DNA from: Tillandsia leiboldiana
Lineage: Eukaryota > Streptophyta > Magnoliopsida > Poales > Bromeliaceae
NCBI GenBank assembly: GCA_029204045.2
Contig: CM055066.1
Location: 50,666,853 to 50,730,852 of the forward strand
Direction: 5' to 3'
DNA: 64,000 nucleotides
Numbering within the stretch: the stretch's first letter is position 1; each line of letters begins with the position of its first letter. The notes under the pieces are model-generated. The model searched no databases, was not told the origin of the DNA, and worked only from the letters and a program-made list of their open reading frames with translations. Both the position numbers and the translations under genes were made by a program. Shown piece by piece: positions 11,283-23,015 of the stretch.

Positions 11283-11448
11283 AAATGATACTTGTACACC
11301 CAAAACGGGGTGTATATCACACACCCCACCCATCCAATGGGTGGGGTATGATGATAGGTCAATCGATGTGACCCGTAAAAGATATCGCTACCATTAAATT
11401 AGTGGAGGTGTATGATATACACCCCTTCGGGGTGTACATGTAGCATTG

Positions 11449-11451
<3 letters not shown>
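11280..11451. mobile_element. MULE-like MITE inserted in a TA tract
   Basis: Close relative of 8384-8553: GGGAAATGATACTTGTACACC at left and GGTGTACATGTAGCATTGCTC at right, same interior order. (TA)n on both sides hides any target duplication. Confidence 0.75.
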
Positions 11452-11526
<75 letters not shown>

Positions 11527-11531
<5 letters not shown>

Positions 11532-11757
11532 GAGCTCCTATACTTGTAAAAGCAACAAGTTATTTGTGTTTGTGAGTTTTTTATCCTTGGATGTAGAAAT
11601 GTGCGGTTAGGATGATGGTGGGTTCCTTGGGTTTAATGAGTGGTTGGTAGAATAGTATGATCGAAGAAATAGAATTAATCAAAGGGTTATATCTAACGGT
11701 AGAAAACTTACAAGCACGAATTGCTTGGCGCTTGTACAAACACAGTAGCCGAACTCT
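11527..11757. mobile_element. TA-flanked foldback element
   Basis: Carries the core TGTGCGGTTAGGATGATGGTG and ends near CAGTAGCCGAACTC, matching the opposite end GAGCTCCTATACTTG only imperfectly. Confidence 0.6.
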
Positions 11758-11770
11758 ATATATATATATA

Positions 11771-11944
11771 TGAGCTATGCTACTTGTACACCCCATTTGA
11801 GGTGTACATCCTACACCTAACTCATTCTAAGATGGGCATTCATCCACTCGTTATTTCGAAGCGACGAGTAAAATTTACTACATCCTAGAATGAATGGAAT
11901 GTAATATATACATATCAAATGAGATGTACACTTAGCTTTTTCCT
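11771..11944. mobile_element. Diverged MITE of the TGTACACCCC group
   Basis: The left end GCTATGCTACTTGTACACCCC and right end GAGATGTACACTTAGCTTT are inverse-repeat related to the MULE-like MITEs, but the interior is different. Confidence 0.5.
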
Positions 11945-12444
11945 ATATATATTCTCATCATTCATTAATGCACTCACGCTCTATGTGACTTGTCCTTCAA
12001 GTTGAACCAATTAATTAAGTTTCCAATGTCAGTTAGATGGGCTCTCTTTGGAAAAATCTTGAGCCTAAAATCTAAAAGAGCTCAAACATGGCATGTGGGG
12101 TGAAGTGAAAGTGGTGGGGTATGGACTTATTATTCTTTCCCGAGGAGTTGGACTAGTAACCAACCAACATGTACATGAAGCCTGCTGTGAAGTTAGTTGG
12201 TAACAGAAAAAAAGAACAACTAAGAACAAGTATAAAAAGACACCCTTACTAACTATGCACTTATATATATTGTGTAAGTTTTACATTCAATGTGGCACCC
12301 CACATTAGGGAACAACACTCCCATATTAAATAATCAAGGACATAGTGTAGGATATATATGTCTGGTAACCTAAACCTAATAATTAGACTTAAGCATTTGG
12401 ACCGATAGATTTAGCCCAACGGGCTATTAGTGTTATAATTCGTA
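11945..12444. other. Unannotated spacer
   Basis: No coding frame, RNA gene or element ends recognised. Confidence 0.45.
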
Positions 12445-12702
12445 TACTACAACAAAATTAGGCTATAGCGACATTTTTAAGTGTTTATAAAATCTAAAAA
12501 AAGTGTCGCTGACAAAAATACCGGCACTTATTGTAACTGTTGCTATATGTGCCGTCGCTAGGGTGTATAGCGACATATTTTTGTAATGTGTCCCAAAGAT
12601 GTGTCCATATAATCTAATTTTGGATATAGGTGGAATATAGATAGGACGCTTATACAAATGTATCACAAACATATGTCTCTATAACCTAATTTTGTTGTAG
12701 TG
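12445..12702 (+). mobile_element. CACTA-type MITE
   Basis: 258 bp from TACTACAACAAAATTAGG (first base mutated from C) to TTTTGTTGTAGTG, with the family's GTGTCGCT/AGCGACAC blocks inside. Confidence 0.85.
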
Positions 12703-12857
12703 TACGTAGTGAATCGATATACTGCTGCAGTCGGTACTGCATGCACATTTTTAACTATATTCCATTTCTATTTACATCAAATCAAACACAACTTAGATGG
12801 AAGCAATCCAAAGATCGATCGGTGACCTTCTGGACACGTGACACTCTAGTCATCTGA

Positions 12858-12992
12858 AAGAAATATTCTAAGTGTACACTCCAAAAAGGTGTACATCTCA
12901 CATCCCCACCCATTTAAGGATGGAAGTATTTTTTAGGAGTCACTTGAGTGACTCCTCATCACACCCCTTTGGGATGTACATATAGCATTCCT
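12858..12992. mobile_element. Short MITE of the TGTACACCCC group
   Basis: AAATATTCTAAGTGTACACTCC at left and GGGATGTACATATAGCATTC at right are inverse related. The interior includes a short palindrome AGGAGTCACTTGAGTGACTCCT. Confidence 0.55.
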
Positions 12993-13269
12993 CCATCTGT
13001 AAACTCATACTTACTTATTAGCCTTAATACAAAAAACATAGAAGCGATCGATTTTTCAACTTTTGCATAGGTGGGTGCAAGATTTACTTCATGTTAATTG
13101 GATGTACATGTAGTATTTTTTATTTTGAAAGAGGAATTAACCTGATTAATTTTGATTGGCATCTTTCAACTTTCATTTATTTTGTTTGAGATTGAAATTA
13201 GTTAAGAGTGATGAAATTTGGTAAGAGTGCTGATTGATTTCAAAGTATAAAGTTGACTTGGTGGCAATA

Positions 13270-13304
<35 letters not shown>

Positions 13305-13427
13305 AATTCAAAGGTCTATTTCGAAATGACCTATAGTTGAGAGTGTCTCCTAACAACTTTCCCAAAATAAAAAAAAAAATAATAACAAATTAAATAAACA
13401 TAGAATAGAGTGATGATGAGAGCCAAG
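12993..13427. other. Spacer with (AAT)n microsatellite
   Basis: No gene recognised. A trinucleotide AAT tract spans about 13266-13303. Confidence 0.6.
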
Positions 13428-13459
<32 letters not shown>

Positions 13460-13563
13460 ATGAATTAGATGAAGCATGTGATGAGAATGGTAAATGTGAG
13501 AATAGGGATAGCCACAAGCATGCATACATTTACCATTCTCATCACATGCTTCATCTAATTCAT

Positions 13564-13620
<57 letters not shown>

Positions 13621-13682
13621 CACATGAATTAGATGAAGCATGTGATGAGAATGGTAAATGTGAGAATAGGGATAGCCACAAG
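13428..13682. repeat. Inverted and direct repeat cassette around (TA)n tracts
   Basis: A ~60-bp unit beginning CACATGAATTAGATGAAGCA occurs at 13457-13522 (direct), 13523-13566 (inverted, partial) and 13617-13682 (direct). TA tracts lie at 13428-13456 and 13567-13615. The first two copies form a near-perfect hairpin and the third repeats the first. Confidence 0.85.
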
Positions 13683-13691
13683 TCCCCCTCC

Positions 13692-13692
<1 letters not shown>

Positions 13693-13727
<35 letters not shown>
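13693..13727. repeat. Poly(C) homopolymer, 35 nt
   Basis: An uninterrupted C run immediately after the repeat cassette. Its length may be an assembly estimate. Confidence 0.9.
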
Positions 13728-13732
<5 letters not shown>

Positions 13733-14090
13733 CATTGTGACCTCTCCTTTTATTCATTAGCTTTCTTGGGTGATTACATTTGTTCTTTTGCTCTATTAGG
13801 GAGGAGATCAAATTAGGTAACAAGGAACTACTCTTTCATCATGGAAAGCAATGTGATGTGGTTACCTTTCTTAGGCTTAGGTGAAAAGGAGAGGGGAGTT
13901 AGCTCTTCTAATGACAAGTACCTAACATTGTGTAAAAACGCAAATCATGAGGTTCAAGGACAGGTCCAATATTGCACGTGGCTTTTATCGCAAAGATTAT
14001 GAGCCTGTTTGGCCAAGCTATAAAGCTCCCACTGTATTTTCTTATTATTAGGAGTAAAATTATATTGAAATGTCCTAATATATATATATA
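13728..14090. other. Unannotated spacer
   Basis: Nothing recognised. Confidence 0.45.
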
Positions 14091-14325
14091 GAATTAGACT
14101 AGAATACTATCGATAGCACCAAGTTATTGGTGCTATCAAATTTTTAACTTTTGAATTAAAAAATGTGTGGTTAAGATGATAGTGGTTCCCTAGGGTTTAC
14201 TAGGTGGTTGGTTGAATAGTAAAAATTTTAGGGGACCACTATAATCCCAACCGCACATCTTTTCATCCAACGGCAGAAAACTTGATAGCACCAATTGCTT
14301 GGTGCTATCGATAGTATTCTAGCCG

Positions 14326-14328
<3 letters not shown>
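14091..14328. mobile_element. TA-flanked foldback element
   Basis: Left ACTAGAATACTATCGATAGC and right GCTATCGATAGTATTCTAGC are an almost perfect inverted repeat, extended by CACCAAGTTATTGGTGC at left and its inverse at right. Closest to 10650-10962 but without its duplication. A (TA)n tract follows at 14329-14391. Confidence 0.8.
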
Positions 14329-14391
<63 letters not shown>

Positions 14392-14396
<5 letters not shown>

Positions 14397-14636
14397 TCGA
14401 CTATTATATTTTTATGAGTAAAATTATTTTATATTCATAAATTTTTTTTTTTTTGAATGAAAAAATATACGGTTAGGATTATAGTAGTTTTTAGGATTTA
14501 TACTATTTCACCAACAACCTAGTATACGTAAATCCTAGGGGGATAACTATCATCCTAACCGCATATTACTTCATCTAAGGACGAAAAAGTTATGAGTACA
14601 AAAAAAATTTATACTCATAAAAGTATAATAGCCCTA

Positions 14637-14640
<4 letters not shown>
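14392..14640. mobile_element. TA-flanked foldback element
   Basis: TAGGGTTCGACTATTATATT at left pairs with AGTATAATAGCCCTACGCA at right, with inner inverse repeats TTTATGAGTA/TACTCATAAA. TA tracts lie on both sides (14329-14391, 14641-14693). Confidence 0.75.
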
Positions 14641-14693
<53 letters not shown>

Positions 14694-14696
<3 letters not shown>

Positions 14697-15158
14697 TTTT
14701 TTTTTGTTGTAAAATCAGAAGCATGCACTTTCGAGTAGATGATTTTTTTTTCCTTTTTTTAATATGTTTTTACACCAAATGCCTCATTAGAAACTGTTGT
14801 TGGTAAAAATAAAAGCAGAATGCGGATTGTAAATGCTAACCAATTATCTTAAAAACATGTGTTGATATGAAGGGCACGCTCATCATACTTAAGAACTCAA
14901 TCATAGCACTTACGGATTTCAATCTGACTTAACCTATTATAGCATATTAGGTCTATAGTTGGGTCTCTTGCCGTTGGATCTATTAAAGAGCGTAGTTCCA
15001 TTCAACTTATTAAACTCAACCCAACTAAACTTATTAGTTTTTTGAATCTATTATTACGGAATAAAAAATTAGACCTAGTTTGGCCAATAATAAAAAGCCA
15101 ACACAGAAGTAGTAGAGCCTAGCCTGCCTTGTATGTACAAAGCACCCTCTTTTTCCGA
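14694..15158. other. Unannotated spacer
   Basis: No recognised gene or element. Confidence 0.45.
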
Positions 15159-15663
15159 CACTATAACAAAACTATGTTATAGCGATATTTTTAAGTATTT
15201 CTAAAATCTGAAAAAAATACCGCTAGTAAAAATACCGACACTTATAATTAGTGTCGCTATATGTGCAGTTGTTAGGATGTATAGCGACACATTATTTTAA
15301 TGTCTCCCAAAAATATATCCCTATAACCTAATTTTGGATATAAATGAAATATAGATAGGACGACACTACAACAAAATTAGGTTATAAGGACACATATTTG
15401 TGACACTTTTTTGCAAATGTCCCATTTATAGTCCATCTATATCCAAAATTAGGTTATAGGGACACATTATAATAATGTGTCGTTATACACCCTAACGACG
15501 GCACATATAGCGACACTAATGGCAAGTGTCGGTATATTTTTCAGCATCAATTTTTTTAGTATTTAGCAACACTTAAAAGTGTCGCTATATCATAGTTTTG
15601 TTATAGTGGACACTTGTATAAAAGTGTCACAAAAATGTGTTTCTATAATCTAATTTTGTTATA
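15159..15663 (+). mobile_element. CACTA-type MITE interrupted by another copy
   Basis: Starts CACTATAACAAAACTATG and resumes after the inserted copy with GACACTTGTATAAAAGTGTC. It ends TTTTGTTATA directly against the next element, so its last few bases are missing. Confidence 0.75.
15364..15608 (-). mobile_element. CACTA-type MITE nested in 15159-15663
   Basis: Complete from CACTACAACAAAATTAGG to GTTTTGTTATAGTG, in the opposite orientation to its host copy. Confidence 0.85.
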
Positions 15664-16164
15664 CACTATAATAAAATAAGGTTATAGGGATACACTTTTG
15701 CGACATTTTTGTACAAGTGTCCAATCTATATCCCATCACTACAACAAAATTAAGTTATAAGGATACATATTTGTGACACTTTTGTATAAGTATCCTATCT
15801 ATATTTCATCTATATCCAAAATTAGATTATAGGGACACATTTTTAGGACACATTACAAAAATATGTCACTATACACCCTAACGACGGCACATACAGCAAC
15901 ACTAACAATAAGTGTCGGTATTTTTGCCAACGACACTTTTAAAAAAGTGTCGCTACAGCATAATTTTATTGTAGTGCATCTATATCAAAATTATATTATA
16001 GGGACATATTTTTGTGACATATTATAATAATGTGTTGTTATACACCTTAACGACGGCACATATAGCGACACTAATAATAAGTGTCGGTATTTTTATCAGT
16101 AATATTTTTTTAAAAATTTTAAGAATATTTAAAAATATTGCTATACCATAATTTTATTATAATG
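15664..16164 (-). mobile_element. CACTA-type MITE interrupted by another copy
   Basis: Starts CACTATAATAAAATAAGG and ends TTTTATTATAATG. It is split by the insertion at 15737-15976. Confidence 0.75.
15737..15976 (-). mobile_element. CACTA-type MITE nested in 15664-16164
   Basis: Complete, 240 bp, with a perfect 3-bp target duplication CAT on both sides (15734-15736 and 15977-15979). Removing it restores a continuous host element. Confidence 0.9.
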
Positions 16165-16695
16165 ATAGTGGGAGCAGATTAGTAACGAACTTCTCTCTCT
16201 ACTACTCGAAAATCTAACATTTAAAACGTGAAAATAAAAAAAATCAAGTAAAAAGTATTTAGGGGTTTTGTGGAACAACTATTCTTACACAATAAATGCT
16301 TGGATTGATGTTTGTTAATATAAAAAGCAATTTCACTTCCGCGACAAGGCCAATCGTTTTCGGTACTTCTACGAGCACAAAAGGAGAAGCAATGCCACTG
16401 ATTGTCCTCGTGCATGAACTAACTACCTGTTTGTCCTTTTTTTGGAGGTACTACAAGGCCCCAACCAAAAATTGGCTGATGAAAATAAGATTTGGGTGTT
16501 GTACCATATTAATATTAAAATTGTACTTTTTGTTTGAATTTTTAATTTTCACATACAGATTATAGACTGCGATTCTTTCTTGTGATTCCTCCTCATTCTC
16601 AATTTCTAAAAGAATGGGATATTTTCAATCTATTTTTTTTTCTTTAGGAATGAAACCGTCACAGAAAATTAGAGTTAGGATTAAATGAAAACTCT

Positions 16696-16751
<56 letters not shown>
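16165..16751. other. Unannotated spacer ending in a TA tract
   Basis: An 89-residue frame at 16296-16565 shows no recognisable domain. TA repeats occupy 16701-16751. Confidence 0.45.

Positions 16752-17382
<631 letters not shown>

Positions 17383-17474
<92 letters not shown>
17383..17474. repeat. (TA)n(GA)n microsatellite
   Basis: About 64 bp of TA followed by ~28 bp of GA. Confidence 0.95.
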
Positions 17475-17477
<3 letters not shown>

Positions 17478-18190
17478 CTAATGTAAGGATGTTCAATCAT
17501 ATCCTTCTACCAAGAATGTATCCAAATATATTTCTACCGTTAGATCGATTGTATTCTTAGAAGCATTTTAAATAAATCACGTGAAATACATCCAACATAA
17601 GAGCCAAAGAAAGATTAAATTGTCACGAATTTTCTCGAGTTGACGAAGCCTAGCTAACATCTCTGTGTGTTAGTGTGACATAAAGCGTGTTATCGAGCAC
17701 TTTAGCCCGGATTAAAATCAATCAAAGCATTCACTTACATCACTCAAATAGGAAAGATCACAATAAATTCTAACCCTAATTAGCTTGCCAAGCTAACTGT
17801 GTTTCAGTTCTTTTACAGAATTAATCATGTTAATACCCAATGCTAAGATTTAAGATGTTTCATATCAGACATAGACTTAATTTAGCAATGTTAACATGTA
17901 GTAGGTTTTCTTCAATTGGAAAAATATACAACAAGAAGCAGTACGTAGTGCCATGTAAGTAGAGTTGTAACATTTGGCATATGAATATCATTCGATCTAT
18001 GATTTATGTACTTATTGTTTTGAGTTGCTATGTTTTCAGCTAAATCAAAAAAATTCATATGGCAATTAATTAACTTCAATTAGTACTTTACCTTATCTAA
18101 TATCATTCACTAAAAACAAAAGAAAAAAGAAATGAACAATATATAATTAAGAACATAAAATGAATGTAAAATAATATTTCGCTTGCCAAG

Positions 18191-18194
<4 letters not shown>
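17475..18194. other. Unannotated spacer
   Basis: No gene recognised. It lies downstream of the epoxide hydrolase paralogue fragment. Confidence 0.45.

Positions 18195-18257
<63 letters not shown>
18195..18257. repeat. (TA)n microsatellite
   Basis: About 60 bp of uninterrupted TA. Confidence 0.95.
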
Positions 18258-18264
<7 letters not shown>

Positions 18265-18435
18265 CGAACAGAATTTTCAAAGTGGCATGTATTAAGGAAA
18301 GTGATATTAACCAACCCTACTTAATAAGGATATATTTGACTAGATTTAATGAATTTCTAACTGTCAATATCAAAATATGATTTTTTAATACCGTCACCAT
18401 AAATATAAATTTTACGATGGGTGCGAATATATAGT

Positions 18436-18560
18436 TTAGCTCAGGAACTTCTTGATGAAGTTATGGATATGATCAGTTACTTCTTGTGCCCTCTCGTGCT
18501 GGATGAAGTGTCCAACTCCCTCCAAAACAACTACTTCCTCTAGTAAGGGAACATCACTTT
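18436..18560 (-). pseudogene. Epoxide hydrolase paralogue, 3' half of last exon
   Basis: Minus-strand coding DNA reads DVPLLEEVVVLEGVGHFIQ, then TDHIHNFIKKFLS and a stop at 18436-18438. This is the C-terminus of a plant alpha/beta-hydrolase-fold soluble epoxide hydrolase; GVGHF carries the family's catalytic His. The frame is broken at 18560 by the Copia element and resumes at 42499-42631. The 5-bp ACTTT at the break is the target duplication, and the exon would be in frame across the site without the insertion. It closely resembles 47186-47432. Confidence 0.9.
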
Positions 18561-19145
18561 TGAAGGGGAACCAACTATGGGATTATCAGCACAGCTCAAC
18601 CCACACAGTACACGAGCGCAGCGGAAACAGAATCTTTCGTAAATGAAAGTAACGAGAACGATCGTAGAAAACAATCACGAGAACAATTAATAAAAAAAAA
18701 CGAATAAGAAAACACAAGGACACAAGATTTACGTTGTTCAGCAAACAATATGTCGACCTACGTCCACGAGCAAGACCATCTCAATGCGTTCTTCGATTAA
18801 TCCACGACACAGAAACTCTCTCGCGGAGGCTCTCCACGTTTTTTCTCTTAATTAGAAGTTTTTTTTTTCAATGAAGGTCTAAAAAAAAAAGATGAATTAG
18901 AAAAGTTAATATAACTCTAAAAAGTCTAATTCTGATAGGAAATGATCTCCACCGTCCATTCGAGTCTCCGATTCACTTCTAATCGTCGATATCCTCTTAA
19001 GAATTCTCTTTAAAATATTCTTAAATCATACCTAATCTTTAGGAACAAGATCGGATCAAATTAGGATCAAATTCAATATATTCAACCTATCGCGGAGTTG
19101 AGTACCGTGATATCGACTCGAAACATGGTTTTACATAATCCAACA
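18561..19145 (-). repeat. Copia 3' LTR
   Basis: 585 bp, from TGAAGGGGAACCAACTATGG to TTTACATAATCCAACA on the plus strand. On the minus strand it begins TGTTGGATTATG. Purine-rich AAGCGAGAGAAT precedes it on that strand (polypurine tract). Confidence 0.9.
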
Positions 19146-19219
19146 ATTCTCTCGCTTAAAAACATGTGTTGAATTCCATAAAACACAAAATTGGAGATCT
19201 TGCCAAATTCCCACTCTCC

Positions 19220-20388
19220 TCACGTAGTTCTAAGACCGAGAGAAATCATACTCCAATTGAACTTCTCTCGAGTCACCGGCTTCATTAAAATATCCGCTGG
19301 ATTCGCATCTGTGTGAATTTTCAACAATAAGATAAAACCTTCATCCACCACATCTCTCACAAAGTGATAACAAATATCAATGTGTTTCGTCCGAGAGTGA
19401 AATGCCGGATTCTTCACCAAGTGTATTGCACTTTGACTTTCACAATTCACTCCCACCACATCTTACTTCACTTTCAATTCTCCTAAAAGTCTTTTTAGTC
19501 AGATAGCATCCTTACAAGAATGTGTCACTGATATGTACTCCGCCTCTGTCGTCGACAAAGCAACTACCGACTGAAGCTTCGACTCCCAGCTAATAGCACC
19601 ACCGCTCATGAAGAAAACATAACCCGTGGTACACTTTCTCCTGTCTTTATCTCCTGCGAAATTTGCATCCACATATCCGACGCACTCCAAACACGCAGAA
19701 CCATAATAGAGTGAGAAATCCGCATTGTCTCTCAAATATCTGAGGATCCACTTCACTGCATTCCAATGTTCACAACCTAGATTCGCCATATACTTGAGCA
19801 ACGTCGGGTCTCGTGCACACCATGGCAAACATAAGGCTCCCTACTGCCGATGAATATGGTACCCGAGTCATGTCGGCCTTTTCTGCTTCCGTACCGGGTG
19901 ATTGCTTAGCCGACAATTTTAAATAAATAGAAAACGGGATAGAAACTGGCTTTGCGTTCTGCATATTGAAGCGCCGCAGAACCTTCTCCACATAACTCTT
20001 CTACAAAAACCAAACTTTTCTATTCTTTCTCTCCCGTAGTACCTTCATTCCGAGTATTTGATTCACAGTTCCTAAGTCCTTCATATCAAACTCACCGGCT
20101 AACTGAGTCTTCAAGATAGATATCCGGCCCTTGTTATTTCCGGCGACTACCATGTCGTCGACATATAATAACAAAATACAGAAACTCTCGTCATTATAAT
20201 CGCAGAAATATAAACAATGATCCACTTCAAGCCTATCAAAACCCAAACTCATAATGAATGAATCAAATCGCTTGTACCAACACCTTGGCCCCTGTTTCAA
20301 GCCGTACAACGATTTGTTCAACCGACAAACCAACTACTCCTTGCCTTTTTCGATAAAGCCTTCCGGTTGCGACATATATATCTTGTCA
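19220..20388 (-). pseudogene. Copia reverse transcriptase (C-terminal part) and RNase H, broken
   Basis: Minus-strand frames read RT then RNase H. RT motifs are SLYGLKQGPRCWYKRFD and the catalytic LLLYVDDMVVAG (20001-20333). After an in-frame TAG (WFL-stop-KSYVEKVLRRF) come the thumb/connection and the RNase H motifs GYVDANFAGDKDRRKCTTGY, SWESKLQSVVALSTTEAEY and NPADILMKPV (19220-19828), with at least two more stops and one frameshift. The missing N-terminal RT lies beyond the Gypsy insertion (39062 onward). The YVDD motif and the position after integrase establish Copia. Confidence 0.92.
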
Positions 20389-21187
20389 CGCCCCGGGGGT
20401 TATATTTTAGCGGAAACGATACCTCAGAGTACGCGAAAAGTGCGTACAATTTTTTTTGTTTAAATCTTCCTTCCCCGGCGCGTGCCCAGACCCGCCACAT
20501 ATACAGATTTACTCGAAAATCGGGCGGAGTCTCCTCTGTATATGCACGGCGTCGCGGCTATTACAATAGTCGAACAAAAACAATCATTTTCCCATTTAAT
20601 CACAACAGTTCGAAGTAGTACGGTGCATGAAGACTAAACAATACCCGTGGCCAATCAAGTTAAAAGGATAAACTCACAGATTTGAAAGCAGGTCCACACG
20701 ACCCAGGGTTTTGAAGACAGTTTGAAAAGATGCCATAAATCCACCGGGTTTGGAAAACAGGTCCACACGACCCAGCTTTTGAAAGATAGTTTTCGAAGTT
20801 CTTTTCTTTTCTAGTCATGTTGCTTTGAAAACGGCCAAACGGGAACGATAAAGGAAACAGTAGTGCATAAGCAGAAAGAAAGTACTCAACATCCACACGA
20901 CCCCACAAGGGTATCGAGAACCACACAATAACCTACTGTTCTGAATGAAATGCAGAGAAAGTAAATGATACAGCATACTAGGGCTCCCTCAGCCCGTCTG
21001 CTACCACCTCGGCCTCACCGTCGCCTACCTCTACCCCCTGGAGGTACCTGTCACAGAGTGGGTAGTCAGCGACACTATCATAAGAGTAGTACTAAAACAG
21101 TAAAGTAATACCAAGTCACCAAAGCAAGACTAGCCGGAACAACCGCTCTACTCGTAACGGTAACTCGCAACCACCTGTACCACCTGT

Positions 21188-21567
21188 AACACCTGTAACC
21201 CCGGTAACACCTGTAACACCTGACCGCGTCGGGCACCGGACCCGGCGGTCTCACACCTGACTACATCGGGATCCAATCCCACGGTAGTCTCACACCTGAC
21301 CACATCGGGATCCAATCCCACGGTGGTCTCACACCTGACCACATCGGGATCCAATCCCACGGTGGTCTCACCGCTCGCACCTCGCTGCCTCAAACCCCCC
21401 AACTGTCAGGGGCCCCCCACTACGTCACCTCGTGGGGTAACACGGGTCAAAGACCGCCTTTCCGGAAAAGAGCACCCTTTGCGGTGGCCAAACCGCGGGT
21501 GCGCGTGTCGCAACTCGAGCATAAGTAACCAAGTAACCAAGTAACCAAGTAACCATGTCACCATGTC
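21188..21567. repeat. Short tandem repeats in the Gypsy LTR
   Basis: Three nearby arrays: ACCTGTAAC-type 9-bp repeats (~21174-21225), three copies of a 40-bp unit containing CATCGGGATCCAATCCCACG (~21250-21372), and 8-bp TAACCAAG/TCACCATG repeats (~21526-21567). All recur in the other LTR copies. Confidence 0.9.
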
Positions 21568-21882
21568 ACGGGGTAAGGTAGTACATCATAGAAACCATCA
21601 GCGTTAGTACCGATTAATAATCAAAAGTCCCTTTTTGGATTTCCAACACAATACTCAGCCTCGACCGTAAACCCACCTTGTTGTCGCGCTCCTGACTGAT
21701 GTAAGGTTCTCTCGCGTCTCGGGTGCCCGCCCGGACCTACACGAATCTGTCATATAGGAGTCAGCAACTTAAGGCTTTGTCAGACTAATGATTAGAGCGC
21801 CCGGCGCCCTCTCACCTTGCGTATAATACGCACAGGTACGCGCCTGGCCCCGCACGGCTGGGCGGTGTACTAACAGCGTGCG

Positions 21883-22424
21883 GCCGTCCGCATGCGGAGG
21901 TGCCCGCAAGCGGCGGCGCCCGCAAGCGGCGGCGCCCGCATGCGGCGGCGCCCGCATGCGGCGGCGCACAAGCGGCGGCGCCCAAATGCGGCAGCCCGCA
22001 AGCGGCCGTGCCCGCATGCGGAGGCGCCCGCAAGCGGCGCGCCCGCATGCGGGGGCGCCCGCATGCGGCAGCCCGCAAGCGGCGCGCCCGCATGCGGGGG
22101 CGCCCGCATGCGGCAGCCCGCAAGCGGCCGTGCCCGCATGCGGGGGCGCCCGCATGCGGCAGCCCGCAATTGGCGGCGCCCGCATGCGGCAGCCCGCATG
22201 CGGCGCCGCCCGCAAGTGGCGGCGCGCATGCGGCAGCCCGCATGCGGTGCCGCCCGCAAGCGGCAGCCCGCATGCGGCAGCCCGCATGCGGCGCCGCCCG
22301 CAAGCGGCGGCAGCCCGCATGCGGCGCCGCCCGCAAGCGGCGCCGCCCGCATGCGGCAGTCCGCATGCGGTGCCGCCCGCAAGCGGCGGCGCCCGCATGC
22401 GGCAGTCCGCATGCGGTGCCGCCG
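21883..22424. repeat. GC-rich palindromic minisatellite in the Gypsy LTR
   Basis: Dozens of ~16-bp units alternate GCCCGCATGCGGCGGC and GCCCGCAAGCGGCGGC. Each CCGCATGCGG core is a perfect 10-bp palindrome; the CCGCAAGCGG variant has a central mismatch. Because the unit lacks stops in most frames, long Ala/Arg/Pro/Cys frames appear on both strands; these are composition artefacts. The array is ~90 bp shorter here than in the other LTR. Confidence 0.95.
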
Positions 22425-22729
22425 TGCGCGCCGGATTCCCGCGATGCCCATGCCCCCTTCTTTTTCCTTTCCCCCCCCCCCTCTCGTCCGCTCCAACCAA
22501 GAACGGGGCGAGAAGGCAAAACCCTAGCGTGCTCACCTCGGTTGTCGGAGGAAGAGGCGATCCGGGCCTGCGCGTTCGGCTACAAGGAATGTGAGGACGC
22601 CTCCTTCTCCTTCCTTGGTCTCGCCTCTTGGGTCCTCCGTGCAGTCGGTGAGGAAGCGGAAGGATTTGGTTGGGAAATAGAAGGGTTGGGGAAATGGGGT
22701 TTCGTACGTAGGGGAATTGTGGGGAATAC

Positions 22730-23015
22730 GGGTAGTTAAGGGGGAGTGTGGTGGTTTAAGGGGAGTGGGTAGTTAAAGGGAGTTACGGGTGGTTATGGGG
22801 GAATGGGTAGTTAGAGGGAGTGGGTGGTTTTGGGAGTTACGGGTAGTGGGTAGGAGTGGGTAGTTATGGGAGTTACGGGTAGTTAAGGGTAGTTAGAGGG
22901 GGTAGTTATGGGAGTTACGGGTAGTTAAGGGTAGTTAGAGGGGGTGGGTAGTTATTGGAGTTACGGGTAGTTAGGGGTAGTTAGAGGGGGTGGGTAGTTA
23001 TGGGAGTTACGGTTT
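22730..23015. repeat. G-rich degenerate repeats in the Gypsy LTR
   Basis: Imperfect units such as GGGAGTTACGGGTAGTTA and GTTAGAGGGGGTGGG repeat about a dozen times. Runs of three to five G spaced by short loops could form G-quadruplexes on this strand. Confidence 0.85.

Noticed and set aside
13331..13823. Gly-rich and Ile/Tyr-rich frames
   Set aside because: Translation of poly(C) and (TA)n tracts; likewise the IYIY frames at 16943-17179 and 18183-18380.
16296..16565. 89-residue plus frame as a small gene
   Set aside because: No recognisable motif, and the 3' half is generic hydrophobic sequence from T-rich DNA; evidence too weak to call.
20660..20926. 88-residue minus frame repeated identically in each Gypsy LTR
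   Set aside because: It is repeated only because the LTR is repeated; no domain is recognised, and a coding role for an LTR segment has no support.
21883..22424. Resemblance to a CRISPR array
   Set aside because: The units are contiguous with no unique spacers, and the setting is a plant LTR.
21769..22739. Long Ala/Arg/Cys/Pro-rich frames on both strands (also at 28438-29451 and 37376-38446)
   Set aside because: They all come from the stop-free palindromic minisatellite and exist in several frames at once, so they are composition artefacts.
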